Assembly: GCA_004802705.1 (NCBI GenBank)
Contig: SGPL01000213.1
Coordinates: 1 to 52,058 of the forward strand
DNA: 52,058 nt
Direction of reading: 5' to 3'
DNA from: Bondarzewia mesenterica
Taxonomy: Eukaryota; Basidiomycota; Agaricomycetes; Russulales; Bondarzewiaceae
The position numbers were made by a program, and so were the translations under genes. How positions within the stretch are numbered: the stretch's first letter is position 1; each line of letters starts with the position of its first letter. Under the pieces are notes generated by a model, which saw only the letters and a program-made list of their open reading frames with translations, did no database searches and was not told where the DNA came from. Of this stretch, positions 22,183 to 34,527 are shown piece after piece.

Positions 22183-24573
22183 ATGTCCTCAGACCAAGGT
22201 CAGTTTCCACAGATTTTTGAATGAAACGGTGCACTCATGCAAGCCATAGTCATAACTGTTGCTCGCCCGCAAGATGAACGTGATCGAATACCCTGTAAGC
22301 CTTTCGCTAGCATCTCGTACGCGCCCGGTCATTGACGCGTTTCGCCAGTCCGGGGGCGAGCTAGAGAGTTTGTAGAGCTCCATGATCAAGTGCAGGTGAG
22401 CTTCGTTTTGAAACTGCAGTCAATATCTCATAGAACGTATTGAATAGACGAGCGTCAACCTTCTCGACTCTCTAGAGTCGTTCCTCTCAACCTTCCAGAA
22501 AGACCTATCTGCCGTGTCAGGCCAAATTTCCGATCTCCAGGACCGAAGCAAGGACATTGGAAGTAGGCTGAAGAGCAGAAGGGTAAGGTATAATTGTAGC
22601 CCACCACGCTCTGTGTTCTCATGTTTTGCTAGAAAATCGAGAAACCTCTCTCAAGCCTCCTCACAGACTTGACCATATCACCACCCCTCGCTGCAACCAT
22701 CCTTGATACCCACGTGTCAGAAACCTGGGTCCCAGCCATTGAAGACTTTGAGCGGCACCTAGAGATGTTGAAGACCCGCTCACGGGTCAGAGCAGCCCGG
22801 GATCTGTGGGAAGTGGCGGAAGGTCTGCGCATTGTGGTAATGTAATTTGCTTTGATTCTGTCAGGTTTTAACTCACTCGACAATGCCGCAGGCGGCTACG
22901 AAACTACGTGCTTACTTCCTTGCCCTTCTTGATCCAGTACGAACGAGCATGACGACGAATATGCAGGTCATCCAGACATCGGTTTTTCTGAAGTACAGAT
23001 CTCTGTATGCATTTCTTATGCGCCAAGCTCCAAATGTCGCGCAGGAGGTGCAGAAGGCATATATCAGTGCAGCACGGACATATTACGAAACTGGATTCCG
23101 CCGCTACATGAGGAGTCTTGGATGGATTAAGGTTTGTGTGGACCGCATACCGTATTGACAACTGCTTGAATGTGATTTCAGGCGAGAACCATTGAGAAGG
23201 CGGACACAATAGTTTCAGATGGGCCGGATAAAATAAACGAGATCAACATCGAGCGGCTGGAGTATGCTCGAATTGAGGGTCCAGGTGTGACGCTTGCATA
23301 CATGGCAGATGATAAAGCACATGTAAGTCCTGACTATTCAACAGAAGTCAGTTGACCTTACTGAGCGTGCTAGAGAGACCATGTCGAAGCCTTATTTCGA
23401 TCGTGCCTCCTCGTCCTTATGGACAACGGCACGGCAGAATACTCATTTGTGACAACCTTTTTCGCTCCAGAGCCCAATATTCCATGCTCTTCTTCATCGA
23501 AAGATTCCACCGGCAACATGTTCTCTCCACAATCTCGTCCGGTAGATGATATGCAATCAGCGCCCGCGACTGACTATGAGGCCACGACTCCAAGAGCTAG
23601 CAGGAACCGCGCAGATAGTATTTTTAGCAACAGCAGCATCCCTCAGACCAACATGCTATCGAAAGAAGAGCAGAACGCTTTGACTGCTGTTTGGAAGCAG
23701 ATCATGGACCCTGCGCTAGAACATGCTCAGGTACTTCTCAACACCGCTATCGCTCGCTTCACTTCAAAACTAACATTGGCAAAGACCTTCATTCAAACCG
23801 CTATCGAGCCGCTGCCTCCCGTGATCCCTCTGTTGACTATGATACGCTCAACCGAAAGCGTCATGCGAGAGGTGCAAAAGCGGGGCTGTTCGCCCCTTGA
23901 GACATTCGTCTTTGGCGTCCGGTTGCAAATGTGGCCCCTTTTCCAGAAAGCGATGACGGATCAGATTGATGCGCTTAAGAAACTCGCAGAGGGCGCTAGT
24001 GGAGGGTACTTCAGACGGGCGGTAGAGACGACCGATGCTTCCGTATTGAACGTAAGTGGCTTATTTGGTCTCTCAATCTTTCGTGACCTCCTTACGGTGT
24101 ACGACGATACAGGTCTGCAAGCGATACATCGTGCTTTTCCTCTCCTTCACCATGCTGACAGAACAGAATGAGGAAACAATGATTTTCTCGAAGTAAGTGA
24201 TAGAGTTATGCCGTCAATATTTACTTCATCGTAACTTTCATTTTTTTTTATAGCTTGCTCCGTCTGCGCCAAGAATTGATAAAGTTGATTGAAACCCACA
24301 CTGACAAAATCGGTGACAGTCTGATCACAGCAACGACTCGATCGTCCCTCTTCGAAGAGCTGCTTCAAGGCCTCAATGTGAGTGCTGCCTAACTTGATGA
24401 TAAGAATCAGTGCATGCATTGACGAAATGTGACATGAACAGCGTGGATTCCGTTCAGCTCCATCACATCCCAATGCCCAGACTGAGATCGCTTACTGGAG
24501 AGAGAAGGAAGAGGAGGCTCGCAAACGCATGGACGCGGTCACCCGGCAGCGAGCCAAAACACACGGTAAATGA
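22183..24573 (+). CDS. VPS52: GARP complex subunit Vps52
   Basis: Exons 22448-22582, 22633-22836, 22892-23131, 23182-23322, 23374-24051, 24113-24192, 24254-24377 and 24442-24573 join in phase. They give about 577 residues starting TSVNLLDSLESF and VSGQISDLQDRSKDI, the Vps52/Sac2 coiled-coil core, followed by SRRKIEKPLSSLL, MTTNMQVIQTSVFLKYR and YYETGFRRYMRSLGWIKARTI (quoted as YYETGFRRYMRSLGW). Vps52 with Vps51, Vps53 and Vps54 tethers endosome-derived vesicles at the trans-Golgi. The first coding exons are small: a stretch ending EFVELHDQVQ splices onto the core, preceded by an exon near 22235-22275, with the start at ATG 22183 or 22237. The 5' end is therefore uncertain. Confidence 0.9.
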
Positions 24574-24835
24574 GTACCAGTGCATGATTATTGTATAGGA
24601 AGAGAGATAATACTTGTTTATAATGCCATTGCGAAAGAAAGCGCGAGAGAAAGTCCCAAGAAGAAAAGGTGCAAGAGAATGTGCTATAGGTGTGAGTATC
24701 GCTGCTGAGCGATGACCCAGATAAATACTGTAGGAAAGTGTCCGTCCAAAGCTACTAATAACATACCAATATCCTTTCTTACGATTTATACGGCGGTAAA
24801 AGCGGAGGTCTGAGCAGGTCGCGACGTCAATAAAA

Positions 24836-27800
24836 TTATACGAGAAAGTGAAAGCAAAACTCTAACCGCATGCCCGGCCTCTGCAGCGCAGGGAAGGATG
24901 ATTTGAGCAAGTTACTACCCCCTGCCTGCTTGCCTATGCGAAGCTTGTTGAGAACATCGCGGACTTCACCGGGGCTGCCCGTGCGAATTGGCTTCTCAGG
25001 CCTTGAGCGCGTAGGAGCAAGCCTGTGCAGCTGGATGTCCCCATTGGCAACAGAGGCGTGCTCAAGCGTCGAGATCGACGGCGGTTTGTTGTTGACCAGT
25101 GCGGGGTTGGACATGCTGCTGCGACCTTCCAACGCATCTCTCAGGTCTGTGACACCAACACCTCGGGCAGACCGGTTTAAGCTTTGAAGAGACATGTTCT
25201 CGATGTGCATCAAAGCTGGTGCGATCTTGAGGCGGGGCGAGGCACCTTCGCCGCGCAGAGCATCGTATTGCGGTTGTGGCTCCACGGCTGTGATATCGCT
25301 CGGTCAATGCAGACGAGAGTTGCGTTAAGAACTAGAAACTTACAATCCTTGAGAGCATTCTCCGGAGTCCAGTGTGTAGATATCCTTGAATGCAGCGCTT
25401 GAATATCTGCACTGCCAGTCGCATGAAGAGCATTCTCGTTGGACGCCAGAGTTGCGATAGCTGCTAGAGCATCAACTCCTTGCCACTGAGCCTGTGTGCC
25501 CTCAGCGGGAGTTACCGCGACAGGCTCTTCGGCTGCAGCAAACACCCCAGGCGGCCTTGCTGTGGCGGGCGGTAGAAAAGACGATGAAGGGATTGTTTTG
25601 AGTGCCTAAAATGAGTCTCATGAGGCTGCTCAAGTGCGATAAAAGCTAAGTCTACCTTCTTCGTCATTTCCGTCAGCTCTGCACAATCCCATACCTTCCC
25701 TAAAACCAACCAAATCCTGGCAAGAATTTCTCTGATTGCCCATAGCCGTCCTACAGTAGCCGGATCCTTGACTTCGCCAATCCTGGTCATAGCATCCAAT
25801 GCCAGCAAAAAGGGCACGCCCGTGAGCAACCCACGCACTGGTAGATTCTCGTATACGGCGGTTAACACAGAGAGGATATTACGGTAATCAGACCCTGTGG
25901 CCGACGACGAAACGGTGGAAGCAAGTTGCGATGGTACATGCAGCAGCAAACGCTGAACTGTGGACTGCTTGCGAATGCGAACCTGGCTTGAGATGGACCT
26001 ACGGCCGTGTTGTGAGGGTGAATCTTGATTTTCCGAGGCACCAATCGCAATCCGGGATTCCATCGGGGTTGCAGGAATGATATTCACTGCAGGTCCTTCT
26101 TCGCCATTTGTCGACCGCGCTGGCGACGAAGAGCTGGTGCGCGCGTTGAGTACCGTCGATGTGGCAAGGATATAGAGATAGACGTGCACAGCATTTAAAA
26201 AACGCGTTGGAGCATCCCCATATAGCATTGCGACCAAGTTCGCCCCCTGCCTGACAGGCCCTTCGACCAACGGCCGTATGCGTCGAACCCCATCGACGTC
26301 CCTATGTTCGCCCCTCCTTGATATTTCCGTCGACAAGTAGAAGATAAGGGCGTTGGCACAATCCGCGCGAACACCGTAGTTCTCATCGCATAGGAGAGTG
26401 AGTGTCTCTTGCCATAGCTCAGGCGAGACCTTTGTCCTCAGTAACGGCCTTGTATTTGGGTCGTCGTTCCTGAATGCTTTCTCAACGATTTGACCAGAAG
26501 ATGGCGACGGCAGGGCGGTGGCCTTCATAAACGACACTTCTCCTGTTTGGTCTTGTTCCTTGGAAGCCTTGGGAGCCCGAATGAGTCCTACCAGCCCAGA
26601 CAACAACGCTCGCAATGCTTGACTCCGCCCATTCTCGCTCGTCTCTTGGTCTCGGCTACTCACACCAACCGTCTCAACTGACATCAACCTGCTGATAAGT
26701 TCGTTTGCGAGGTCTGATATCTGGTCAGCGTAGTAGACATGAGTACCAACCGAGGCAATACACTCCGTCAACGCTGGAAGTAGAGAATCATTTGGATTGA
26801 TCGCAGCTCTACGAATGACCAGTGTGATGAGGACGGAAATAATATCTGATGTCGACAAGTTGATGAGCGGAGTTGGGGAAGTGAAGACAGTGGTCAACAT
26901 GGCGGCTAAGGCATTGTGGAGGGGGGTAGTTACGGGTGCGTCTTGATCCTCCTGGAGACGTTCCACTAATCTGGTAGGGACAGCATAGCGATACTGATAC
27001 TGAGTCCAGTCAGTGGCTTTCCGTGCGAACCAACGACAATGGTCTAGCCGTTCCCAGCTGCCCCATTTTTCCAGGCTGTCCAAGATTGCTTGCATGATGT
27101 GCGTTGCTTGCAAGCCGTTCGAATGGCCGAAAAGGGACGACAAAGCGCGTAGACATGTCTGCGAGACATCAGCCATGGATGGGCCTTTATCGCCATCGAC
27201 ATGGAGGTGAATTGATGCTGCCCGCCTTTCGGATGGCGGTCGTGTTCGAAATTCCGCCATATATGGAGAGGTGGGTTTCTCCTTGAGAGCAGCAGACCTA
27301 CAAAACTACTCAGGGCACGTACAATAAACATGCGTGAAGCAACTTACTCGCTCTCCAAGACTGTGACTTCCACTTCTTGTATGTTGACCAGTAGTGCAGG
27401 CACTATGGTTAATACCTGAGCACGAAGTACGTCGAGCTGTACAAGGCTTCAGACGTGACGGCGCCCGTCAAAGCAGCCAGACCAACAAGACGAGTCCTGC
27501 TTCTATGTCAAATTAGCTACCTAGCCTTAAAACAGATTTCAACTGACCTATTTCGAAATTCTTTATCACTGGTTTTTGAGCTTGCTATGCTCATCTGGGA
27601 GAATTTGCTAAGGATGGACATGTAGTCTTTTGTGACATCGTTGTCGACGCCAATCAGACGGCCGTCAGTATGAGTAGTCCATGCAGTAAACTGGACGGCG
27701 TCAGTACAACCCACACTGAGAAGGTGAGTGCAAGCTGACCGAGCTGGCAACCTTCGCCGACACTTCTAGATCTGATGAAAACCCTTCCAAAGTCACATCC

Positions 27801-28183
27801 ACAGCAGCGAGAAGCGAAGGAGTTAAGAGCGAAACATCGCGACGACATTCGGTTATCAAAGCTCTCAAAATTGATAAAGAGATGAGTAGAGATCTTCCAC
27901 GAAGAAATAAACAAACGTTGCCTTCCTGCGCATGGAAAGACAGTACTTACGCTCTCGAACGGGCATTTCCCGCCTGTGCCTTACGGCACTCGCTCCTAAT
28001 TCTCTTCTCTATCTCATTGCCCAGCTTGTTAATCTTTCCAGGTCTGTTGGCAGCATAGTATGTCAGGCGTGACAATTCTTGAGCATTCGGGCGGTAATCC
28101 GGTCCTGAATTCAAGAGGGCGGCGGAGGGAGGATAGCAAGCAGTAATCAGTTGCACGTGAATGGGAGCGAACGGGAGAGGCAT
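24836..28183 (-). CDS. EFR3: EFR3-like plasma-membrane protein (PI4-kinase scaffold)
   Basis: Exons 27951-28183, 27740-27893, 27690-27548, 27496-27348, 27297-25656, 25605-25344 and 25287-24836. The N-terminus LITACYPPSAALL, YRPNAQELSRLTYYA and NRPGKINKLG is the hallmark of fungal Efr3, followed by LITECRRDVSLL and an armadillo/HEAT-like helical body. The C-terminus is Ser/Pro-rich. Efr3 anchors the Stt4 PI4-kinase complex with Ypp1 at the plasma membrane. Near 27420-27465 the frame does not close unless a 44-bp intron is removed or a one-base error is assumed; with the intron the protein is about 996 residues. It converges with VPS52 and lies downstream of the BRCT gene on the same strand. 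Confidence 0.88.
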
Positions 28184-28593
28184 TTGGCACTGGCAGCAGA
28201 ACGCCAGCGTGGATGATTAGATAGCAAGGGGTAAAATATTGTTGCAGTGCTTTGATGAGAACAGTCAGGACATAGATCTGGATGTGCTGGCGCGGGTCCC
28301 AAGGCTGCTCTGCGGAGACTCTGTCCATTGCCCCCCATTCGGTAATTGACGTCGCCGCCACGTGCTCCGTTGGTGTTTAACCTCCTGAGTACTGAGTCCT
28401 TTCTTGCTTTCATTCAAGTACGAGAACAACGAGAAAATCAAAGAAGATCGAAAATATGAAAATATATCGACTAATTAAAAAAAACCACTGTCAAACGATG
28501 CGTAACAAAGTCACTTCCTAACTGCTACAAACGAGTTCCATCGTAGGGAGTGGGAGAGAAGACATGCTCTCCTTCAATGTCTAATCCAACAAT
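28184..28593. other. EFR3 upstream region
   Basis: About 410 bp between two minus-strand genes; presumed EFR3 promoter and 5' leader, with A-rich stretches. No polymerase-domain coding sequence of the REV1 type is present here. Confidence 0.5.
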
Positions 28594-29334
28594 TTACTTG
28601 CTAAACATAGCCAACAGGTCCTTCGCTGTGTTGTCCGTAAGGATCGAATACTTTCGTTCACAGAGTCTCTTGCCAGCCGCCACGCTATCTATCACCCACT
28701 CAGGCCTGACAATATGCACTTTGACCTTGGCGTTCGAAGTCAATATTTTGTGCTTCTTGGAAGCATTGAGTTGATGGGATGTCAAAACGTGCGTGGCACC
28801 AGAAGCGGTTTGTCTGCGTCAGCGTTGAAATAAGTGTTCCGCATCGAGTCCAGAAAAAACGGACCTACAGTACCCGTCCACCTGCCTGCACAACAATCCT
28901 TTTCATCTCGATGTCTGTTGTGTCACGCAAGTACCCATTGATGTAGACTCGAGCATTGCTCAAAACGGTGGACTCTTGAGGCGCGCTCTGGTTTTCTAAT
29001 TTTTGTCGGCGAGATTCGAAATACCGACGTGCGGAACCGTGGCGTTCCGCGCGCTGGTGACCAGTAGTAGCTGAAGATACGTGATCTATCCAAGCAAGCC
29101 TTCAGCGCTCGAAGCTACAGAAAAAGTCGATGACAATGGCAAACCAGCGTGACGACCAGAGTCAGAGTGAGTTATGGGATTCCACTCCTCCGAAAGTGTG
29201 TTGAGAAGATGCTTGGTGATAGTCGAAGGAGATGCTTTCGGCAGACCCTGGTCCTCGCTATCTTCGCTCAGGGAGATGGCATGGATCCTTTCAGATAATG
29301 TCAGGAAAACTGAGTGACAAGCCAAAAAAGACAC
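28594..29334 (-). CDS. REV1-type BRCT domain gene lacking the polymerase part
   Basis: Two exons join cleanly in phase around an intron at about 28811-28868 to give a BRCT domain: VLSNARVYINGYLRDTTDIE, MKRIVVQAGGRVL, ASGATHVLTSHQL, VHIVRPEWVIDSV and a stop after LLAMFSK. This is the N-terminal BRCT region of Rev1, which in translesion synthesis recruits the protein to DNA. Before the BRCT, RRYFESRRQKLENQ also fits Rev1. The Y-family polymerase and C-terminal interaction domains that should follow are absent: EFR3 begins 410 bp downstream. Upstream of about 29085 the only open frame (ISLSEDSEDQ...) is one base out of register, so the 5' part is uncertain or broken and no ATG start is certain. 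It could be a truncated duplicate, a separate small BRCT protein, or a pseudogene. Confidence 0.62.
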
Positions 29335-29642
29335 GAGTCATTCACAACGTTTCGTTTTGTTTGTAATTTCTCCGTTGGCTAAGTTGCCTCCCTTTGTTTT
29401 TGCTGAAGCCGTACGGGTTGTATCTGTGATTTGTTCGCGTCTCGTCTTTGTCTGAAGCACGCCCTCTAGAAGATTTTGTTACAGTTACAAATTTGTCCAT
29501 TAGTCGAATACAGCTGTAGTTTTGTCGAGCGATGAGGGGCGAGAAGAGGGAATGCGTAGTTCAACCAACCAGCGCGTCTTTCATGTCATGGAAGACGTTC
29601 ATTGACAGAAAACTTGATGAAGCGCGTCAGACTCGGAGAAAG

Positions 29643-29667
29643 ACGCGTCGTGACACATGGTCACGTG
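29643..29667. promoter_or_regulatory. ACGCGT and TCACGTG motifs upstream of FPGS
   Basis: An MluI-box-like ACGCGT (29643-29648) and a CACGTG E-box in the context TCACGTG (29661-29667) lie about 70-90 bp before the first FPGS ATG. In yeast TCACGTG is the Cbf1 site of methionine and one-carbon genes; that role here is inference. Confidence 0.45.
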
Positions 29668-29735
29668 GGCATCGCAGATAAGATCTCGTCAGAGAGTCCG
29701 ACAAGTTCGCCATGTAAATTGAAGTCGGATTCCGC

Positions 29736-31807
29736 ATGCGACTCTGTTTTCGACCGTTTTCCCCGACCCGCCTTTTTGTATATAGCCATCGCGGTACCCC
29801 TTGGGGATTTGTCAGGAATATGTCGACAAGGACCTACCAGGATGCCATAGTCCACTTGAACTCTCTCCAATCCAATGCCGCTACACTTGAGGCCGTTAGA
29901 GCATCGGGTGGGCGTCTGAGCGAGTTTGCTATACCAGAAATGGTTGAGTACTTGCAGAGGATTGGCTACGAGGTATGCGATAAAATGCCATGTAATGAGA
30001 GTAACTTTCACCAAGTCGACAGCCCGAAGATCTGAACAAGTTGGATGTCCTCCATGTCACCGGGACGAAAGGAAAAGGATCAACCTGCGCTTTCATTGAT
30101 TCCATCCTTCGCCACGTCAAGCCGGAATGGAAAATAGGTACGGAGGTTTCTGAGTGGCATTTTCACAAGCCGTGACAGAACCTATGGACAGGCTTGTACA
30201 CATCTCCTCATCTTGTTGCTGTTCGAGAGCGCATACGCATCAATGGTGTACCACTGTCGGAAGCTGATTTTGCTAGGTTTTTTTTTCGAGGTCTGGGATA
30301 GGCTAGAGAAGAATGATAAAGTGATCTAGATATTTCTTGCTGATACTGAACTGGATCTAACGCCATGCTCTAGCGACAGTTCCCAAGCACGTCGGCGAAA
30401 CCGATGTACTTCCGCTATGTAACACTAGTTGCCTTCCATGCTTTTCTCACATTGAAGGTGAGCAATTCCTTGGTATTGAGATACCCTTATTTTCCTGACC
30501 TCCAATTCGATAGGTCAATGCCACGGTGCTGGAAGTTGGTGTTGGAGGAGCATACGACAGTACCAACATTGTTCCACGACCTATCGTTACCGGTGTCTCT
30601 GCATTAGGCATAGACCACACAGCCGTACTTGGGAAGACGCTTGAAGAAATTGCTTGGCAGAAAGGAGGCATCTATAAAGTAAGTGCGAAATGTGTCTCGG
30701 AAATCCTGCTTATTCACGTCGCGCAGGAAGGTGTGCCTGCGTTGACAGTTGACCAGCCCAAGGAGGGCCTAGAAGTTCTGAGATCGCAGAGTATAGAGCG
30801 TAAAGTAACAATTCTATTATTTATCGGCAGAAGTGTTTCTCATCCGACTCCCAGGCGTCCGAGTTTATCGTCGTGCCTTCAATACCTGACCTGAATGGAG
30901 TGAAATTGGGTAGATTTACCATTCCTCCCTCTCTCGAACGGCCAACTCGACTCATTGTTGTCATTGCAAGGTCTGGCTGGAGGGCATCAGGTGCAAAATG
31001 CTACCCTCGCAGTATACATGGCGAAAAAATTCTTGCAGGTCCAAGGTGTCAAACCTCAAGAAATTGAAATATACATCAAGGCTTTGGAGAACGCTAAATG
31101 GCCTGGCCGGTGCCAGACTGTTCCTGATCCAGATCATCCCGGCACGACTTGGTTCCTAGATGGTGCTCACACTACAGAGAGCATTGAATGCTGCATGGAG
31201 TGGTTTGTAAGTCCCAGTGCTGCTCTGAGGTTAACTCCAAATGGGTACGTCGCATGCCTTTCTAACCGACAAATGGCTTACTGGTAGAGACAGCCAGAGA
31301 CCTTTGCGGGTTCTCATTTTCAACTGCACCCATGGTCGCTCTGGATCCAGATTTTTGGGTACAATGCTGGCGAAGGCCGCAAATCAGCTGACGCACCATC
31401 AGTCTGGCGAGGAATGGTTTCGGCTCTTCGACCATGTCATTTTCTGTGCAAACGTGACTTATGCGGATGGAGAGTTCAAAGGAGGTACTCAGATATCGCT
31501 ACCATATACATACCTCTCACTTAGATTTATATCCTTTACAGACCTGACGAACGTCGCCATCCCAGAAACTGATCTCGTGCAACTCAAAACTCAACAGGAG
31601 CTGGCAATTGCCTGGTCGAATTTAGTCCCATCATTTTCCTCTGAGAACATTCACGTTCTTCCTTCCATCGAACATGCCGTCAAGATTGTCCGCAGTCTTG
31701 AATCCGATGTCGATGAGGCGCGAGGCGTTGATGTTCTGGTCGCTGGCAGCCTTCACCTTGTCGGTGGGATAATTGAAGTGAGTGGGTTGGCGAGCGTTGC
31801 ACTCTAG
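29736..31807 (+). CDS. MET7: Folylpolyglutamate synthase
   Basis: FPGS adds glutamates to folates, keeping them in the cell and making them better one-carbon cofactors. Exons begin 29736-29972, 30023-30137, 30192-30320, 30374-30457, 30514-30678 and 30727 onward, ending at TAG 31805-31807. Motifs: P-loop GTKGKGSTCAF, GLYTSPHLVAVRERIRING, EVGVGGAYDSTN, ALGIDHTAVLG, HQVQNATLA and LDGAHTTES. Two in-frame starts exist: ATG 29736 adds MRLCFRPFSPTRLFVYSH, an arginine-rich mitochondrial-type leader, while ATG 29820 starts the cytosolic-like MSTRTYQDA. A TATATA (29779-29784) stands between them. At 30278-30286 a run of nine T is one base too long for ARFFFEVWDRLEKND, so the frame is broken there. The intron near 30775-30840 is not certain. 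Confidence 0.9.
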
Positions 31808-32054
31808 ACAAACTTCTCTTTTCTCTTCGCTTGGATCCCTGGGCGAATTTAGACTATGATCTGTACTTTACTGAACCAGACAGGCCTTCAACAGGTGCTA
31901 ATTAGGACGGTCGATTGTTACACATATCTGAAATATCGACTCAATGCGTTTACGATGTTTTTCTCTTGCGTCTTCGAAGCTCCTTTGCTTCATAGAAACT
32001 TATAGCCTGGAATCTTGCTCATTACTGTTGTAATCTGAATACAGACAACGTTTC

Positions 32055-34298
32055 TCATACCTTCTTATCGAGGAATGACTTCACTTTATGTTTGAGGGTG
32101 TTCTGTGAGATCTCCCAGGCCAGGCTAGTCGCCAGCTGCATGAACGTCTCCAACGATACCGGCTGCCAGCTCGAGTATCAAGACTTCTGAAAGACGGAAA
32201 TGACGAACGTTCGTACCTCATATCGCAGAATGCGGAGATACAGCCCCTCATCTTCAAGCACTAAACTATTGAGTTTACTCTGGAATGTTACATCGTCCAT
32301 GGTCTGGCCGTCGGACTTTTCGTTGCCTAGCCGTTTCTTTGTCTTTGTTCCCTTCTTGCTACGAGATTTGTTCTGCACAGCTATCTCAGGAATAGTGGAC
32401 GACTTTCGTCGCTCCTCCTGACTATGTCGGGTATGTAAAAGGCTCAGGGCCAGAGGCATGTCTTCTTCAGCATCCGAAATGCCAGTTTGCTTGACCGTAG
32501 AAGATGTTCGTTTAGAAGGGAATTGCATTCTCTCCGCCTCCGGATCGAAGTGGATATAAGCATTGTTAGCCCACCGGAAAGGGTCGTCGTCAAAGTCAAC
32601 GTGATACACATGCTGTTGTAATCCCTCAACCCGCTCAGAGAAGCCTCGAAGCCATGGTGGGCTCTGGCTCCCGACGGGACTTCTAGTAGAAGGGGTGGAA
32701 TGACGATGATCAAGAGGGCCTGAACTGCTCATCGAAGGATGTGGTAGAGAGGGTTCTCTTGAGCTGGATCCAGCAGTGATAGGAAAATAGGAATGAGCAG
32801 ATGATGACGATGATGGTGATAAAATCTGCACGTTATCAGTCTTACTCGCAACGAAGAAGTTATGAAAAGGGCGTACGCTGATGGTAGAAACGTCGCCACT
32901 CAAGGCATTCGACGACTTGCCGTGCTGGGAAGTAAAGGACTCCGTACCGACATGCCGTCTAGCAGCAATTTTGGAAGGAGCGTATGCCTGCGTCCCGACT
33001 GGTCCCTCGTCGCTGCTGGCCGACCCAATCGCGCAAAGTTCAACAGATTGAATAGACCGGCGAGATTCGCCGTCCGCTGGAGAGTGCAGGTGTACCACAG
33101 CTCCAAGTCTGCTTGGTCCAAATGTTTGAGTTTGTTCCGGTGCACGAACAACCTGAGGGACCTTCAATAACACGCTCGCTCTATCACGAATGGCGTCCGT
33201 AGTTTGACTGAGACCTTGAAGGGTGCTAACAACAGCAGGTCGCTTTCCCCTTTTTTTTAGGTCCTGCTTCATCGACAATTCCCTCCAGATACGTCCTCGG
33301 AACATCCGCGAGAGAGGCGGCCTTGGTCTTTTCTTCCTCCATCGTACGTCGGGTCCTGTCAAGCTCTTGTAGAATGAGATAATTGAGGGTCTCCTCCGTC
33401 AACCCTTTCTTCTTGTAGCAAGCTTGTATATGCTTCACCTTCTGGGCCACGGACTTTCTAGTGGTCCAGGAAATATCGCAGGAGACGCACTTCAGAAGGG
33501 CCGAGAGATCTGAGTCGGGGATGTTGACGACCAGACGTGTCTTAGTCGCGCCTGTTCGCTTGGACTTCGTTGAAACATTGGAGCCAGAATCCGTGTTGGT
33601 TGACGTCGCATGAGAGACGGGGATTAGCCGTCCAGATTTCGAAGCGGTTTCGTACGCAAAGTGCCCTAGCTTCGCGCGAAAGACATCCTCTGAGTCGTCC
33701 TCTGAGTCGTCCGGCTCATTTTCAAATGCTTGGGCAGGGGTTCCGTTTGAATACGGATCTTGCGCTGAGAAATTCTGGCTAACAGGAATTTCGATGTCGG
33801 TCGGAACTCCTTGAGCATTGACGTGCTTGGTGGATGATGCGGATTGAGTCGCTTGGTCTAGAAGAGGAGTTGAGAAGCAAACGAATGCGATATACACGGT
33901 AGTGCTTTACCGCTAAGTTCAATGATCTCGTGCATGTTATCAGCATCAGATCCGGAAGGCACCTTTTCCCGAAACCTATGATTGGTCTTCTCTGACTCGG
34001 AGCATACGATACTGTCTGAGTAAAGCGTTACTTCATACACGGATTTCTACAGTATCAACTGCGTACCGCTGAGTTCCACGGGTTTTTCGCTGGTACATGG
34101 TCGTGCTCTCGACGTCTGACAAAGCTGAGGTGAAGTGTTCGGGGAAATGACAAAGGGCTCCTCCTGCCGCCTTTTCCTCTCCAGTGCTTCGACCTTGAGC
34201 TTTCTTCTGAGCTCTTCCCTTTCGGGTTCAGAATCTTCTATGTAACTATCATTGGGGGCGACTGCCTCAGGATTTCGATGAACCGGACCAGTGTTCAT
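32055..34298 (-). CDS. SLX4: SLX4-like structure-specific endonuclease scaffold
   Basis: The central CVSCDISWTTRKSVAQKVKH with downstream HIQAC is the short Cys-rich motif of fungal Slx4, followed by TEETLNYLILQEL. The C-terminus (YLRILRYE, then PVSLETFMQLATSL and LKHKVKSFLDKK) is the Slx4 conserved C-terminal domain that binds the Slx1 nuclease. The rest is disordered and Ser-rich. Slx1-Slx4 cuts branched DNA at stalled forks and recombination intermediates. The first exons each end in ELS before a GT-AG intron. At 33251-33258 (T8 on the plus strand) the frame shifts by one base: EAGPKKKGK leads to an early stop, while removing one base continues into KRPAVVSTLQGLSQ. A 43-bp intron could also explain it. 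Start ATG 34298 gives MNTGPVHRNPEA; upstream exons cannot be excluded. Confidence 0.8.
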
Positions 34299-34527
34299 GT
34301 TCTGACTGGCTGAGTAGAAAAATGTACTTGATCCCAGAGCGCCGATATGAGAGACTCGATGGTTTTGAAAGATCTGCAAAGAATATAAAACTAGTCGGAA
34401 AGGAGGCCAAAAAGTCATACAGACAATCACGGACAGCCCAGTCAGTGCAACTGATAGTACCGCCTTTGATGTGTAGACGTTAAGGTCAGGCTGTTGTAGT
34501 TGGAAATCGAGACACGAGGCTACGGTG

